A stretch of DNA of 8,111 nucleotides from an uncultured Campylobacter sp. (GTDB lineage Bacteria > Campylobacterota > Campylobacteria > Campylobacterales > Campylobacteraceae): NCBI GenBank assembly GCA_900772495.1, contig CAAHEJ010000085.1:1-8111 (forward strand). Reading direction: 5' to 3'. Position numbers and translations under genes: made by a program. This document shows positions 1-4,970 of this stretch, piece by piece (positions within the stretch are counted from its first letter, which is position 1; every line of letters begins with the position of its first letter). The notes under the pieces were generated by a model. The model made no database searches. It worked only from the letters and a program-made list of their open reading frames with translations, and was not told the origin of the DNA.

Positions 1-293
1 AAACAAGTTCCGCTAAACATACTCACAAGGGCATTTTTAAAGCAAATTTGCAAAATAAGCGTGCTTATGCAGGCTATCACCGCGCTTAATGCTTTTGAAG
101 TGTCGCTAAAATCAATACTTAAAAGCGTATAAAAAACAAGCACCACCATAATCACAAGGGGCATATTGCGCTGAATAAATGCTAAATTCCTGCCCTCGCT
201 CTTTTTGCGAAAGATGAGATAGGGCAGTAGCCGCCCACCAAAAGTCGCCAAAAAGCCCATAAATACAGCTAAAACTATATACGAACTAGACAT
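1..293 (-). CDS. azlD: AzlD family branched-chain amino acid transport protein, partial (cut by left edge)
   Basis: AzlD is the small membrane partner of AzlC; the pair forms an exporter for branched-chain amino acids and analogues in the inner membrane. Ninety-seven codons can be read without a stop before the window ends. The protein opens with a hydrophobic helix (SSSYIVLAVFMGFLATF), followed by GGRLLPYLIF, then a conserved NMPLVIMVVLVFYTL segment and two more hydrophobic stretches, which is the usual AzlD pattern. The family is usually about 100-110 residues, so only a few C-terminal residues are probably missing. The ATG at 293 overlaps the end of azlC by 8 bases, which implies one operon with coupled translation. 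The substrate is inferred from the family and is not shown by the sequence. Confidence 0.85.
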   Translation of the reverse strand, partial: MSSSYIVLAVFMGFLATFGGRLLPYLIFRKKSEGRNLAFIQRNMPLVIMVVLVFYTLLSIDFSDTSKALSAVIACISTLILQICFKNALVSMFSGTC

Positions 294-966
294 AACGCCG
301 TCCTAGCAGTAGCACGCACATAGCAAGGCTAAGGCAAGCAAAGAGCATATAGGATTTATCTATCATTAAAAAGCCAAAAAGCCCGACAGCAAGGGCAATA
401 AGTAAAAGTTTTTTATTAGGATTTTGGCGGTAAGAATCATACGCAAGCACTATGAAAAGTGCGTTTAGGCTAAATTCGATGCCTGAGTAGTCAAACGCCA
501 CTTTCTTTTGAAAGATAAAGCCCAACACACCGCCAAGTATCCAATAAGATTGATTTAAAAAACACAGCAAAGCATAATTAAAACTCTTTTGAGCGCGGGT
601 TACATTACGCGAAATGTCGTTTTTGTAGGTGCTTAAAAGGGCAAAACTCTCATCACTCATCGCATATATCGCATAAAAGCGCAATAAATTCAGCCCGCGA
701 AGCTCGCCAAGCAGTGAAAGCGTGTAAAAAAAGTGCCGAAAGCCCAGCAAAAACAGCGTTAGAAAGATACCAAGCAAACTCTCCTCCGCTACGATAAAGG
801 CGATGAGCAAAAACTCAGCCGTGCCAGAATACACAAAAAACGATATAGCCATAGTTTGCGCTAGGCTCAGCCCACTGCTTGCAGCCAAAATCCCAAACGC
901 CGCGCCCAACGGCACATAGCCCATCATCACAGGTAAAGTCAGCTTAAAAATTTCGCTCGTTTTCAT
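286..966 (-). CDS. azlC: AzlC family branched-chain amino acid exporter, large subunit
   Basis: Inner-membrane permease subunit that pairs with AzlD; characterised relatives (AzlC, YgaZ) export branched-chain amino acids or their toxic analogues. The 226-residue protein is highly hydrophobic. It carries the family signatures: a PLGAAFGILA-type N-terminal segment (residues 19-28), YSGTAEF (46-52, where many relatives have an AGSSQF-like motif), the GFRHFFYTLS loop (75-84, corresponding to the usual NxRHxLY) and SDESFAL (104-110). Hydrophobic segments lie roughly at 13-30, 37-60, 65-85, 130-152, 165-177, 187-202 and 206-222. Length is normal for the family, if slightly short. The start at 966 follows a weak Shine-Dalgarno sequence but lies just downstream of a good TATAAT box. 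It overlaps azlD by 8 bases. Export of branched-chain amino acids is inferred from the family. Confidence 0.92.
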   Translation of the reverse strand: MKTSEIFKLTLPVMMGYVPLGAAFGILAASSGLSLAQTMAISFFVYSGTAEFLLIAFIVAEESLLGIFLTLFLLGFRHFFYTLSLLGELRGLNLLRFYAIYAMSDESFALLSTYKNDISRNVTRAQKSFNYALLCFLNQSYWILGGVLGFIFQKKVAFDYSGIEFSLNALFIVLAYDSYRQNPNKKLLLIALAVGLFGFLMIDKSYMLFACLSLAMCVLLLGRRYV

Positions 967-990
967 CTTAAATTTACCGCAGAAAAAAGA

Positions 991-996
991 ATTATA
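991..996 (-). promoter_or_regulatory. -10 box of the azlCD promoter
   Basis: The minus strand reads GATATAATTC here, giving a perfect TATAAT ending about 25 bases upstream of the azlC ATG. Transcription would start near 984, leaving an untranslated leader of about 18 bases. No convincing -35 box is present, as is common for sigma-70 promoters in Campylobacter. It shares a 100-bp gap with the divergent tpx promoter, so the two upstream regions lie back to back. Confidence 0.6.
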
Positions 997-1033
997 TCTT
1001 AAAATTTAGCAAGTGTAGTTAATTTTTGTGTAT

Positions 1034-1039
1034 TATAAT
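1034..1039 (+). promoter_or_regulatory. -10 box of the tpx promoter
   Basis: A perfect TATAAT lies 27 bases upstream of the tpx ATG, preceded by the T-rich TTTTTGTG at 1023-1030. Transcription would begin near 1046. This position matters for the gene start: an in-frame GTG at 1028 lies upstream of the -10 box and would not be in the mRNA. Confidence 0.65.
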
Positions 1040-1066
1040 GATGAAAATTTTTTACAAAGGACAACT

Positions 1067-1588
1067 ATGAATTCAGTTACTTTTAAGGGAAATCCTGTGA
1101 ATTTGCGTGGCAAAGCCCTAAATGTAGGCGACAGCGCGCCACAAGTCGTGCTGAAAGCGCAGGATTTAAGCGATATCACCATAGGCACTAGCGGCAAAAC
1201 GCAGATAGTGCTGAGTGTGCCAAGCCTTGACACCGCTGTGTGTGCTACTGAGGCGCGAGAGTTCAACGAAAAAGTCGCTCAATTTGGCGGTGCGGAGGTT
1301 ATCGTGGTGAGTGAGGATTTGCCTTTTGCGATGGGGCGTTTTTGCGAGACGGCTGGGATAGCTGCTTTGCGCGTGGCTAGCGACTTTGTGAGTAAAGAAT
1401 TTGGCGAGAAATACGGCGTTTTGATGGACGATGGTGCGCTCAAAGGCTTGCTGGCTCGTGCCGTGTTTGTCATAAAAGACGGCAAAATAGCTTATAAAGA
1501 GCTAGTGAGCGAAATCACAGAAATGCCAAATATCCAAAAGCTCAGCGAATTTTTCGGCGGCGGTTGTGGCTGCGGCTGCGGACATTAA
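1067..1588 (+). CDS. tpx: Thiol peroxidase (atypical 2-Cys peroxiredoxin) with a C-terminal Cys-Gly tail
   Basis: Tpx reduces hydrogen peroxide and organic hydroperoxides in the cytoplasm or periplasm using electrons from thioredoxin. The 173-residue protein has the peroxidatic site PSLDTAVCATE with Cys59 and the resolving site FAMGRFCETAG with Cys93, matching Cys61 and Cys95 of the E. coli enzyme. The conserved LLARAVFVIKDGK segment (128-140) is also present. The ATG at 1067 is preceded by AAAGGA at ideal spacing; an in-frame GTG at 1028 precedes the promoter and is rejected. The last ten residues, GGGCGCGCGH, add three cysteines (167, 169, 171) and a histidine beyond the usual fold, which ends at about residue 165. 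That tail could bind metal or be an extra redox site; this is inference. It appears to be a single-gene transcript, divergent from azlCD. Confidence 0.96.
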   Translation: MNSVTFKGNPVNLRGKALNVGDSAPQVVLKAQDLSDITIGTSGKTQIVLSVPSLDTAVCATEAREFNEKVAQFGGAEVIVVSEDLPFAMGRFCETAGIAALRVASDFVSKEFGEKYGVLMDDGALKGLLARAVFVIKDGKIAYKELVSEITEMPNIQKLSEFFGGGCGCGCGH

Positions 1589-1590
1589 GC

Positions 1591-1643
1591 GCGCTTAAAA
1601 AGAGCTAGATTCTTACAAAGACAAAGTTTCAAAGCTCTTTTAA
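1591..1643 (+). terminator. Possible stem-loop terminator of tpx
   Basis: Just after the tpx stop, TTAAAAAGAGCT (1595-1606) can pair with AGCTCTTTTAA (1633-1643), with one bulged A and a 26-base loop; outer GCG/CGC bases extend it imperfectly. The T-run lies inside the stem rather than after it, so this is a weak candidate. It may instead be a bidirectional structure or a decayed repeat. Confidence 0.35.
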
Positions 1644-1656
1644 ACGCTGTTTGGCA

Positions 1657-1688
1657 CGAGCGAAACTTGACATTGCAAATTTCGTTCG
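1657..1688. repeat. Short hairpin-forming inverted repeat
   Basis: CGAGCGAAA (1657-1665) and TTTCGTTCG (1680-1688) are inverted copies with one G/T mismatch that would be a G-U pair in RNA, leaving a 14-base loop. No T-tract follows. The role is unknown. Confidence 0.35.
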
Positions 1689-1763
1689 TTCGGCTTAAAG
1701 CGTAACTTTGGCTTTTGTGCTTTGTTTTTATGGCACGGCTTTCACGCAAAGCTTGTGAGATAT

Positions 1764-1797
1764 CAAGGCTTTGCGCCTTGAAATTTAGGCTTTTTTT
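1764..1797 (+). terminator. Possible intrinsic terminator
   Basis: CAAGGC (1764-1769) pairs perfectly with GCCTTG (1775-1780) around a 5-base loop, and a run of seven T follows at 1791-1797. An alternative short stem, GCCT/AGGC (1775-1778 with 1787-1790), touches the T-run directly. It lies about 180 bases beyond tpx on the plus strand, so it could stop read-through into the antisense strand of the channel gene. Confidence 0.4.
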
Positions 1798-1800
1798 AAG

Positions 1801-1834
1801 TTAAAAGTGTAGGTTGGAGTTTGTTTGTCGTAAA
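1801..1834 (+). repeat. Left copy of a 34-bp inverted repeat bracketing the channel/repeat zone
   Basis: The left copy reads TTAAAAGTGTAGGTTG, then GAG, then TTTGTTTGTCGTAAA. The reverse complement of 3110-3143 reads the same except that GAG becomes TGA, so 31 of 34 positions agree. Weaker similarity extends outward (TTGAAATTTA at 1778-1787 matches the reverse complement of the sequence around 3165-3175). The two copies face each other across 1275 bases. Confidence 0.85.
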
Positions 1835-1837
1835 ATA

Positions 1838-1872
1838 GAGATTTTTCGCCTTTTACAAAGCTCAAAACGACA
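1838..1872 (-). repeat. Degenerate copy (D) of the GTCAT...ATCC hairpin repeat
   Basis: Read on the minus strand this starts TGTCGTTTTGAGC and ends GGCGAAAAATC, closely matching the better copy at 3028-3065. The outer TTTT/AAAA arms are kept, but the inner stem has a mismatch and the terminal GTCAT has become GTCGT. It lies 25 bases beyond the stop codon of the channel gene. Confidence 0.65.
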
Positions 1873-1897
1873 AAACCCACACAAAAAGCCTGAGCCT

Positions 1898-2611
1898 TTA
1901 AAGCGATTTATCATTTTTGCGCTCTTTTATCTCGTTTATGCTCTCCACGATGATACCCACAACCAAATTAAGCACAACAAAACCAACGATAAGCACAAAG
2001 CTCACAAACACCACCCAAGCATAAGCAAACTTTTCAGCCATAGGACGCACAAGGTTGCCAAAATCGTCCATTATCATCAGCTGAAAAAGTGTCCCAAAGC
2101 TCGCCCCCAAAGAACCAAAATGCTGTGGAAAGTCAGCCCCAAACAAATTCACGCAAAGCACCGCATACACATAGTAAAAGATAAAGAGCAAAACACCCAC
2201 GCCAAGCAAGCTCGGCAAGGTATGCAGCATAGCCTCCGTTACAAGGCGCATTTGTGGCAGCACCGACAAAAGCCGCAGCGCACGAAACACGCGTAATGCT
2301 CGCAGCACACTTGAACCACTCGCCCCAAACAAGCTCACAGCCACGATGATGAAGTCAAAGGCGTTCCAGCCCCTATCCTTGCCCGTGAAAAAGGCGAGTT
2401 TAAAGGCAAAAATCCGCAAAGCAAGCTCTACGCTAAAAACAGCAAGGCAAAGCTCATCGGTGATTTTAAGCGCGCTTTTATACTCACCCTTGCCAAATGC
2501 CGTAGTTTCTAGCCCAAGCACAGCGCAGTTTAGCAAAATCACAGCCGTTATGCTCGCATTATAGAGCTTTGAGCCAAAGAAGCCTTGCAAAAAAGAGCGA
2601 ATTTTTCTCAT
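1898..2611 (-). CDS. Voltage-gated ion channel subunit of the bacterial BacNav type, with an atypical filter
   Basis: A six-helix inner-membrane channel subunit; relatives (NaChBac, NavAb) form homotetrameric voltage-gated sodium channels. In 237 residues I see S1 about 17-37, S2 47-72, S3 82-97, an S4 sensor with four arginines spaced by three (104, 107, 110, 113) followed by a VLPQMR linker, S5 133-156, a pore helix GTLFQLM (173-179) and S6 196-225. YAWVVF and LNLVVGIIV match NavAb closely. The filter region reads IMDDFGN (180-186) where NavAb has TLESWSM, with one residue less before VRP. The protein stops about 12 residues after S6, without the long helical tail of NavAb. The ATG at 2611 follows AAGGCAAG; a TTG one codon upstream is possible but less likely. 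No strong promoter was seen. The gene stands alone between repeats. Ion selectivity is unknown. Confidence 0.88.
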   Translation of the reverse strand: MRKIRSFLQGFFGSKLYNASITAVILLNCAVLGLETTAFGKGEYKSALKITDELCLAVFSVELALRIFAFKLAFFTGKDRGWNAFDFIIVAVSLFGASGSSVLRALRVFRALRLLSVLPQMRLVTEAMLHTLPSLLGVGVLLFIFYYVYAVLCVNLFGADFPQHFGSLGASFGTLFQLMIMDDFGNLVRPMAEKFAYAWVVFVSFVLIVGFVVLNLVVGIIVESINEIKERKNDKSL

Positions 2612-2711
2612 CAAACTTGCCTTTTAGTTTTGTTTAAAGCGTTGTGTTTTTGTTTTGTCAGCTCAAATGCAAATTTGCGCTCATTTTAAGCAAAGACAAT
2701 CCAAAAACCCC

Positions 2712-2751
2712 GTCATTGCGAGCCGTTTTCACAAAAACGGCGTGGCAATCC
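2712..2751 (+). repeat. Hairpin repeat copy A (GTCATTGCGAG ... GTGGCAATCC)
   Basis: The ends are GTCATTGCGAG (2712-2722) and GTGGCAATCC (2742-2751). A perfect inner stem GCCGTTTT/AAAACGGC (2722-2729 with 2734-2741) encloses a CACA loop, and ATTGC (2715-2719) pairs with GCAAT (2745-2749) outside a small internal loop. It is followed by CATAAATTTA, as is copy B. Intergenic repeats with these termini recur, as far as I recall, in many bacterial genomes. Confidence 0.85.
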
Positions 2752-2849
2752 ATAAATTTAAGCAAACTTTATCATAAAAATTCAAACAAAGCCTTAAAAA
2801 AACCTAAAAATTCAGCCAACCACCCAAGCACACCACAAAAATTTTCAGT

Positions 2850-2900
2850 GGATTGCCACGAATTTGCACGCTCACGCTTTGCAAATTCTCGCAATGACAA
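2850..2900 (-). repeat. Hairpin repeat copy A', inverted relative to copy A
   Basis: On the minus strand this reads TTGTCATTGCGAG, then a different central stem, then GTGGCAATCC. The inner stem is GAATTTGCA (2860-2868) with TGCAAATTC (2880-2888) around an 11-base loop; ATTGC (2852-2856) pairs with GCAAT (2891-2895). The ends are the same as copy A while the apical stem is unrelated in sequence, so the ends and not the core define the family. Copies A and A' face each other across about 100 bases. Confidence 0.85.
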
Positions 2901-2905
2901 ATTCC

Positions 2906-2955
2906 TTGTCATACTTATAAATTCTTTCGCATTGACTTAATCTTTGTCATACTGA
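2906..2955 (+). repeat. Two partial TTGTCATACT units preceding copy B
   Basis: TTGTCATACT (2906-2915) and TTGTCATACTGA (2944-2955) repeat the left end of copy B, which itself begins TTGTCATACTGAG at 2964. Spacings are 38 and 20 bases. They look like truncated copies or the result of repeated insertion at the same site. Confidence 0.55.
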
Positions 2956-2964
2956 CTGCTTTGT

Positions 2965-2991
2965 TGTCATACTGAGCGTAGCGAAGTATCC
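2965..2991 (+). repeat. Hairpin repeat copy B (TGTCATACTGAG ... GAAGTATCC)
   Basis: This 27-base copy starts TGTCATACTGAG and ends GAAGTATCC. ATACT (2969-2973) pairs with AGTAT (2985-2989), and GC/GC (2976-2977 with 2981-2982) closes the tip. The stem triplet is ACT/AGT where copies A and A' have TGC/GCA and copies C and D have TTT/AAA. It is followed by CATAAATTTA, the same ten bases that follow copy A. Confidence 0.8.
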
Positions 2992-3027
2992 ATAAATTTA
3001 AAGTGCGAATTTACACCTTTAAGGCGT

Positions 3028-3065
3028 GGATTTTTCGCCTTTTTTATAAAAGGCTCAAAATGACA
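3028..3065 (-). repeat. Hairpin repeat copy C (TGTCATTTTGAG ... GAAAAATCC)
   Basis: Read on the minus strand it begins TGTCATTTTGAGCC and ends GGCGAAAAATCC. The inner stem GCCTTTT (3037-3043) with AAAAGGC (3048-3054) is perfect around a TTAT loop, and the outer ATTTT (3030-3034) pairs with AAAAT (3057-3061). It keeps the GTCAT, GAG and ATCC positions of the family with a different but paired stem. Confidence 0.75.
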
Positions 3066-3078
3066 ATGCCTTGCCGTC

Positions 3079-3109
3079 TTTGTAAAGCCTTGCATTTGTA
3101 AGCCTTTGC
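3079..3109. repeat. Short tandem duplication, period about 16 bases
   Basis: TTTGTAAAGCCTTGC (3079-3093) is followed by ATTTGTAAGCCTTTGC (3094-3109). The units differ by shifts of one A and one T. It directly abuts the right arm of the 34-bp inverted repeat. Confidence 0.6.
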
Positions 3110-3143
3110 TTTACGACAAACAAATCACAACCTACACTTTTAA
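3110..3143 (-). repeat. Right copy of the 34-bp inverted repeat
   Basis: This is the inverted partner of the arm at 1801-1834, identical at 31 of 34 positions; the three differences are consecutive (3125-3127). No transposase or recombinase gene lies between the arms, and I saw no target-site duplication outside them. Confidence 0.85.
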
Positions 3144-3152
3144 AAAGTGCTT

Positions 3153-3173
3153 AAATTTAAAGGCTTTAAATTT
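3153..3173. repeat. 21-bp perfect palindrome
   Basis: AAATTTAAAG, a central G, then CTTTAAATTT gives perfect 10-base arms. It lies about 85 bases downstream of the nuclease gene stop. In RNA it would form a weak AT-rich hairpin, and no T-run follows on the minus strand, so it is not a convincing terminator. Confidence 0.55.
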
Positions 3174-3201
3174 CAAATGCCAAGCGCACTTTATCATTCC
3201 A

Positions 3202-3250
3202 AAAGCCCACTCAAAAATCAATCAAATAAATTTTTAAAGCCACTCAAAAA
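3202..3250. repeat. Direct repeat downstream of the nuclease gene
   Basis: AAAGCCCACTCAAAAA (3202-3217) recurs as AAAGCCACTCAAAAA (3236-3250), differing by one C, 34 bases apart. The second copy ends 7 bases before the nuclease stop codon on the minus strand. Confidence 0.6.
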
Positions 3251-3257
3251 ACAAATT

Positions 3258-4475
3258 TCAAAGCCTAAAATTTTTCAAAGCTTCATTTAGCCTATCAGCC
3301 TTATCGCAATAGCTCAAAAAATAATCCTCTATATTTTCACTATCTAAATCCACATAGTTGCTAAACCAAGCCCAATCCAATCTGACATTTTCTTTTTGCA
3401 ACTCATCGCTTAAAAATCCCCTTACCTTGTCAAGCGTATTGCTATCTATATCTACAAGCTTATCATTTTTTCGCACAAACAAACGAAAGCCCACATATAC
3501 GCGCAAACTTGAATCCATCCACGCAAAAGTAAATTTAACTGCTTGTGTTTCATAGTCTTTATTAACAAACGCAAATTCAGTTGTAGTCCTTGAATTTTTA
3601 ATTCTTTCGGGCACAACCACACTATGCCATTTATCTTTGAGTCTTGCGAATTCTCCATCACCTTGTGCCAATTTTTGCTCTAAAATTTCTTTATAGAGCC
3701 TTGCAAATTGTAGTTTATTTTTGATTTGTAAAGCAATTTGTAGATATTGTGGATTTTTAAGCAACTTCTCTTCTAGCTCTTTCATTGTATTTCCTTTCTT
3801 ATTGATGATATAAAGTATCGTATCCTTGTAAAGTTCCAAGCTCCCATTAAGGTTGCATACATTTTTGACTTGCCTTTGACATTCATCAAGCCAAGCTAAA
3901 ATTTCGCACTCATAAGTGATATTTTTATAAGCGACTTTCTCGCCCTTGTCATTTTCAAGCAAGCCGTTTTCTATGCTCCATTTTTGCAAGCTGTGTTTTT
4001 CGGACTTTTGCGGCTTTGGGCTAAGATAAAGCACACATATATCAGCGTATTTTGCCCCTTTTTCTTGCACGCAAAACTCTATATATCGCTCGATTTGTCT
4101 GTCGCCGTCCCCAGCACCGATTTTGTTTTCGATGATGATATGCCTTTGCTCATCAGTGATATACAAGTCTATACGCCCAAATTTTCGCGTGCTGTATTCT
4201 CTATATACCTTGCACGCTTTTGTTTGGGGCAAAGTGAAATTTGTATCTTTTAACGCCTTTTTTAAAAACAAGCCCAAAAACAAACTCCCCTGCCCGTGAT
4301 TTGACAAGGGGTTCAGCAAAGAAAAAAGCATTCTCGAATGCAAATTCACTTCATCATAAGCATAATTAAGCGCAAGCAAAGGATTGTAGTCATTGTCCCT
4401 TTTCCTTCGCTCATCTTCTTTGGCAAGAAATTCTTTGATAAGCTCAAAGAAATTTTCACAGCTTGTATCCTGCAT
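3258..4475 (-). CDS. PD-(D/E)XK nuclease superfamily protein
   Basis: Predicted cytoplasmic 405-residue protein with a nuclease fold resembling the PD-(D/E)XK group often annotated as PDDEXK_4. An early conserved segment DEVNLHSRMLFSLLNP (41-56) with a following NHGQGSLFL is typical of that group. The catalytic core reads FGRIDLYI (Asp103), then HIIIENKIGAGDGDRQIERY, with Glu116 and Lys118 as the ExK pair and Gln128/Tyr131 as the trailing helix motif. The C-terminal half (about 240-405) is unlike anything I recognise and may bind a substrate or partner. The ATG at 4475 follows AAAGGAAG at good spacing; a GTG at 4493 would lie upstream of that site and is rejected. It starts 11 bases after the lipoprotein gene, so the two are probably one operon. 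Relatives occur in defence islands, but a defence role here is inference. Confidence 0.85.
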   Translation of the reverse strand: MQDTSCENFFELIKEFLAKEDERRKRDNDYNPLLALNYAYDEVNLHSRMLFSLLNPLSNHGQGSLFLGLFLKKALKDTNFTLPQTKACKVYREYSTRKFGRIDLYITDEQRHIIIENKIGAGDGDRQIERYIEFCVQEKGAKYADICVLYLSPKPQKSEKHSLQKWSIENGLLENDKGEKVAYKNITYECEILAWLDECQRQVKNVCNLNGSLELYKDTILYIINKKGNTMKELEEKLLKNPQYLQIALQIKNKLQFARLYKEILEQKLAQGDGEFARLKDKWHSVVVPERIKNSRTTTEFAFVNKDYETQAVKFTFAWMDSSLRVYVGFRLFVRKNDKLVDIDSNTLDKVRGFLSDELQKENVRLDWAWFSNYVDLDSENIEDYFLSYCDKADRLNEALKNFRL

Positions 4476-4480
4476 TGTAT

Positions 4481-4488
4481 CTTCCTTT
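4481..4488 (-). promoter_or_regulatory. Ribosome binding site that fixes the nuclease start
   Basis: The minus strand reads TGGTAAAGGAAGATACAATG: the AAAGGAAG overlaps the TAA stop of the lipoprotein gene and lies 5 bases before the ATG. The arrangement suggests that ribosomes ending the lipoprotein gene reinitiate on the nuclease gene. Confidence 0.7.
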
Positions 4489-4915
4489 ACCACGCTTTAA
4501 TCTCATACACATAAGTGCCGAAATTTGTGTCAAGCTCGACTTTATAAGCACCATTTTTTGGCAGACAATTATCTTTGTTGTCTAAACTATAAACTTGCTT
4601 TCCCTCGCCATAAGTAAGTTTGTTTCCGTCAAATATAGGTTTGCATTCTTTGGGGTCTCCGCAAGCTTCCATATCCTTGTAAGTCGAACCGCCAGAGAAT
4701 ACTGTATGTTTAGGGCATTTGCCATTGCGCCCAATTACTGTAACGCCTTTGATGACAGTGTCATCATCTTTGGATTTAACAGAAAGGGAATCACGGGACA
4801 TCCCGATTATCAAGCTCAACTCAGGCGCCTTACTCTCATCTGCACCACAAGCACTAGTGCCTAGTGCCACAAAAGTTGCTAACGCAACACCTAAAAATTT
4901 GGATTTTAGAAACAT
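4487..4915 (-). CDS. Small cysteine-containing putative lipoprotein of unknown function
   Basis: I do not recognise this 142-residue protein. Its N-terminus MFLKSK is followed by a hydrophobic stretch (about 8-19) and GTSACGADES, so Cys23 could be lipidated by lipoprotein signal peptidase after TSA; the threonine at -3 is less usual than leucine, so a plain secreted protein is possible. The mature part is hydrophilic, with four further cysteines (67, 85, 91, 117) that could form two disulfides in the periplasm. Short repeats of Gly-Asn/Lys turns and the ending GTYVYEIKAW suggest a small beta-rich domain. The ATG at 4915 follows AAGGAG at ideal spacing. It precedes the nuclease gene by 11 bases and lies opposite a divergent XRE regulator. 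Partner and function are unknown. Confidence 0.75.
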   Translation of the reverse strand: MFLKSKFLGVALATFVALGTSACGADESKAPELSLIIGMSRDSLSVKSKDDDTVIKGVTVIGRNGKCPKHTVFSGGSTYKDMEACGDPKECKPIFDGNKLTYGEGKQVYSLDNKDNCLPKNGAYKVELDTNFGTYVYEIKAW

Positions 4916-4970
4916 AGTTTCTCCTTTTCATAAAAAATTTAAGCGTTATTTTGCCATTTTTGATTTTTGC

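Larger units (their letters stand above)
1589..1897. other. Gene-free stretch between tpx and the channel gene
   Basis: Apart from two possible terminators, a short inverted repeat, one arm of the 34-bp inverted repeat and a degenerate hairpin repeat, each listed separately, I see no gene here. A long plus-strand reading frame that starts in this stretch runs antisense through the channel gene; its product is rich in Lys, His and Gln, resembles no known protein and lacks a ribosome binding site. Confidence 0.7.
2612..3257. other. Repeat-rich gene-free region between the channel and nuclease genes
   Basis: No credible gene occurs in these 646 bases. A 98-codon plus-strand frame (2644-2940) is built from two repeat copies and spacer and resembles no protein. 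The stretch holds four copies of a hairpin repeat in both orientations, three partial TTGTCATACT units, one arm of the 34-bp inverted repeat, a 16-bp tandem duplication (3079-3109), a 21-bp palindrome (3153-3173) and a 15-16 bp direct repeat (3202-3217 and 3236-3250). A small palindrome GCAAATTTGC (2669-2678) lies upstream of the channel gene. Density of palindromes is far above that of the flanking genes. Confidence 0.75.

Noticed and set aside
1028..1066. GTG start extending tpx by 13 residues
   Set aside because: The GTG lies upstream of a perfect TATAAT box, and the ATG at 1067 has AAAGGA at ideal spacing and matches the known Tpx N-terminus.
1814..2296. Plus-strand 160-codon frame antisense to the channel gene
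   Set aside because: Lys/His/Gln-rich product with no family resemblance and no ribosome binding site; the opposite strand codes a clear ion channel.
2644..2940. Plus-strand 98-codon frame in the repeat region
   Set aside because: It runs through two hairpin repeats and spacer, so its translation is repeat sequence rather than a protein.
2906..2991. CRISPR array from the TTGTCATACT units
   Set aside because: Only three units with unequal spacing (38 and 20 bases), spacers too short and no cas genes.
1801..3143. Complete insertion sequence or transposon
   Set aside because: The inverted repeats enclose no transposase or recombinase, and no target-site duplication was seen.
4476..4493. GTG start extending the nuclease by six residues
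   Set aside because: The Shine-Dalgarno AAAGGAAG lies downstream of that GTG and serves the ATG at 4475.
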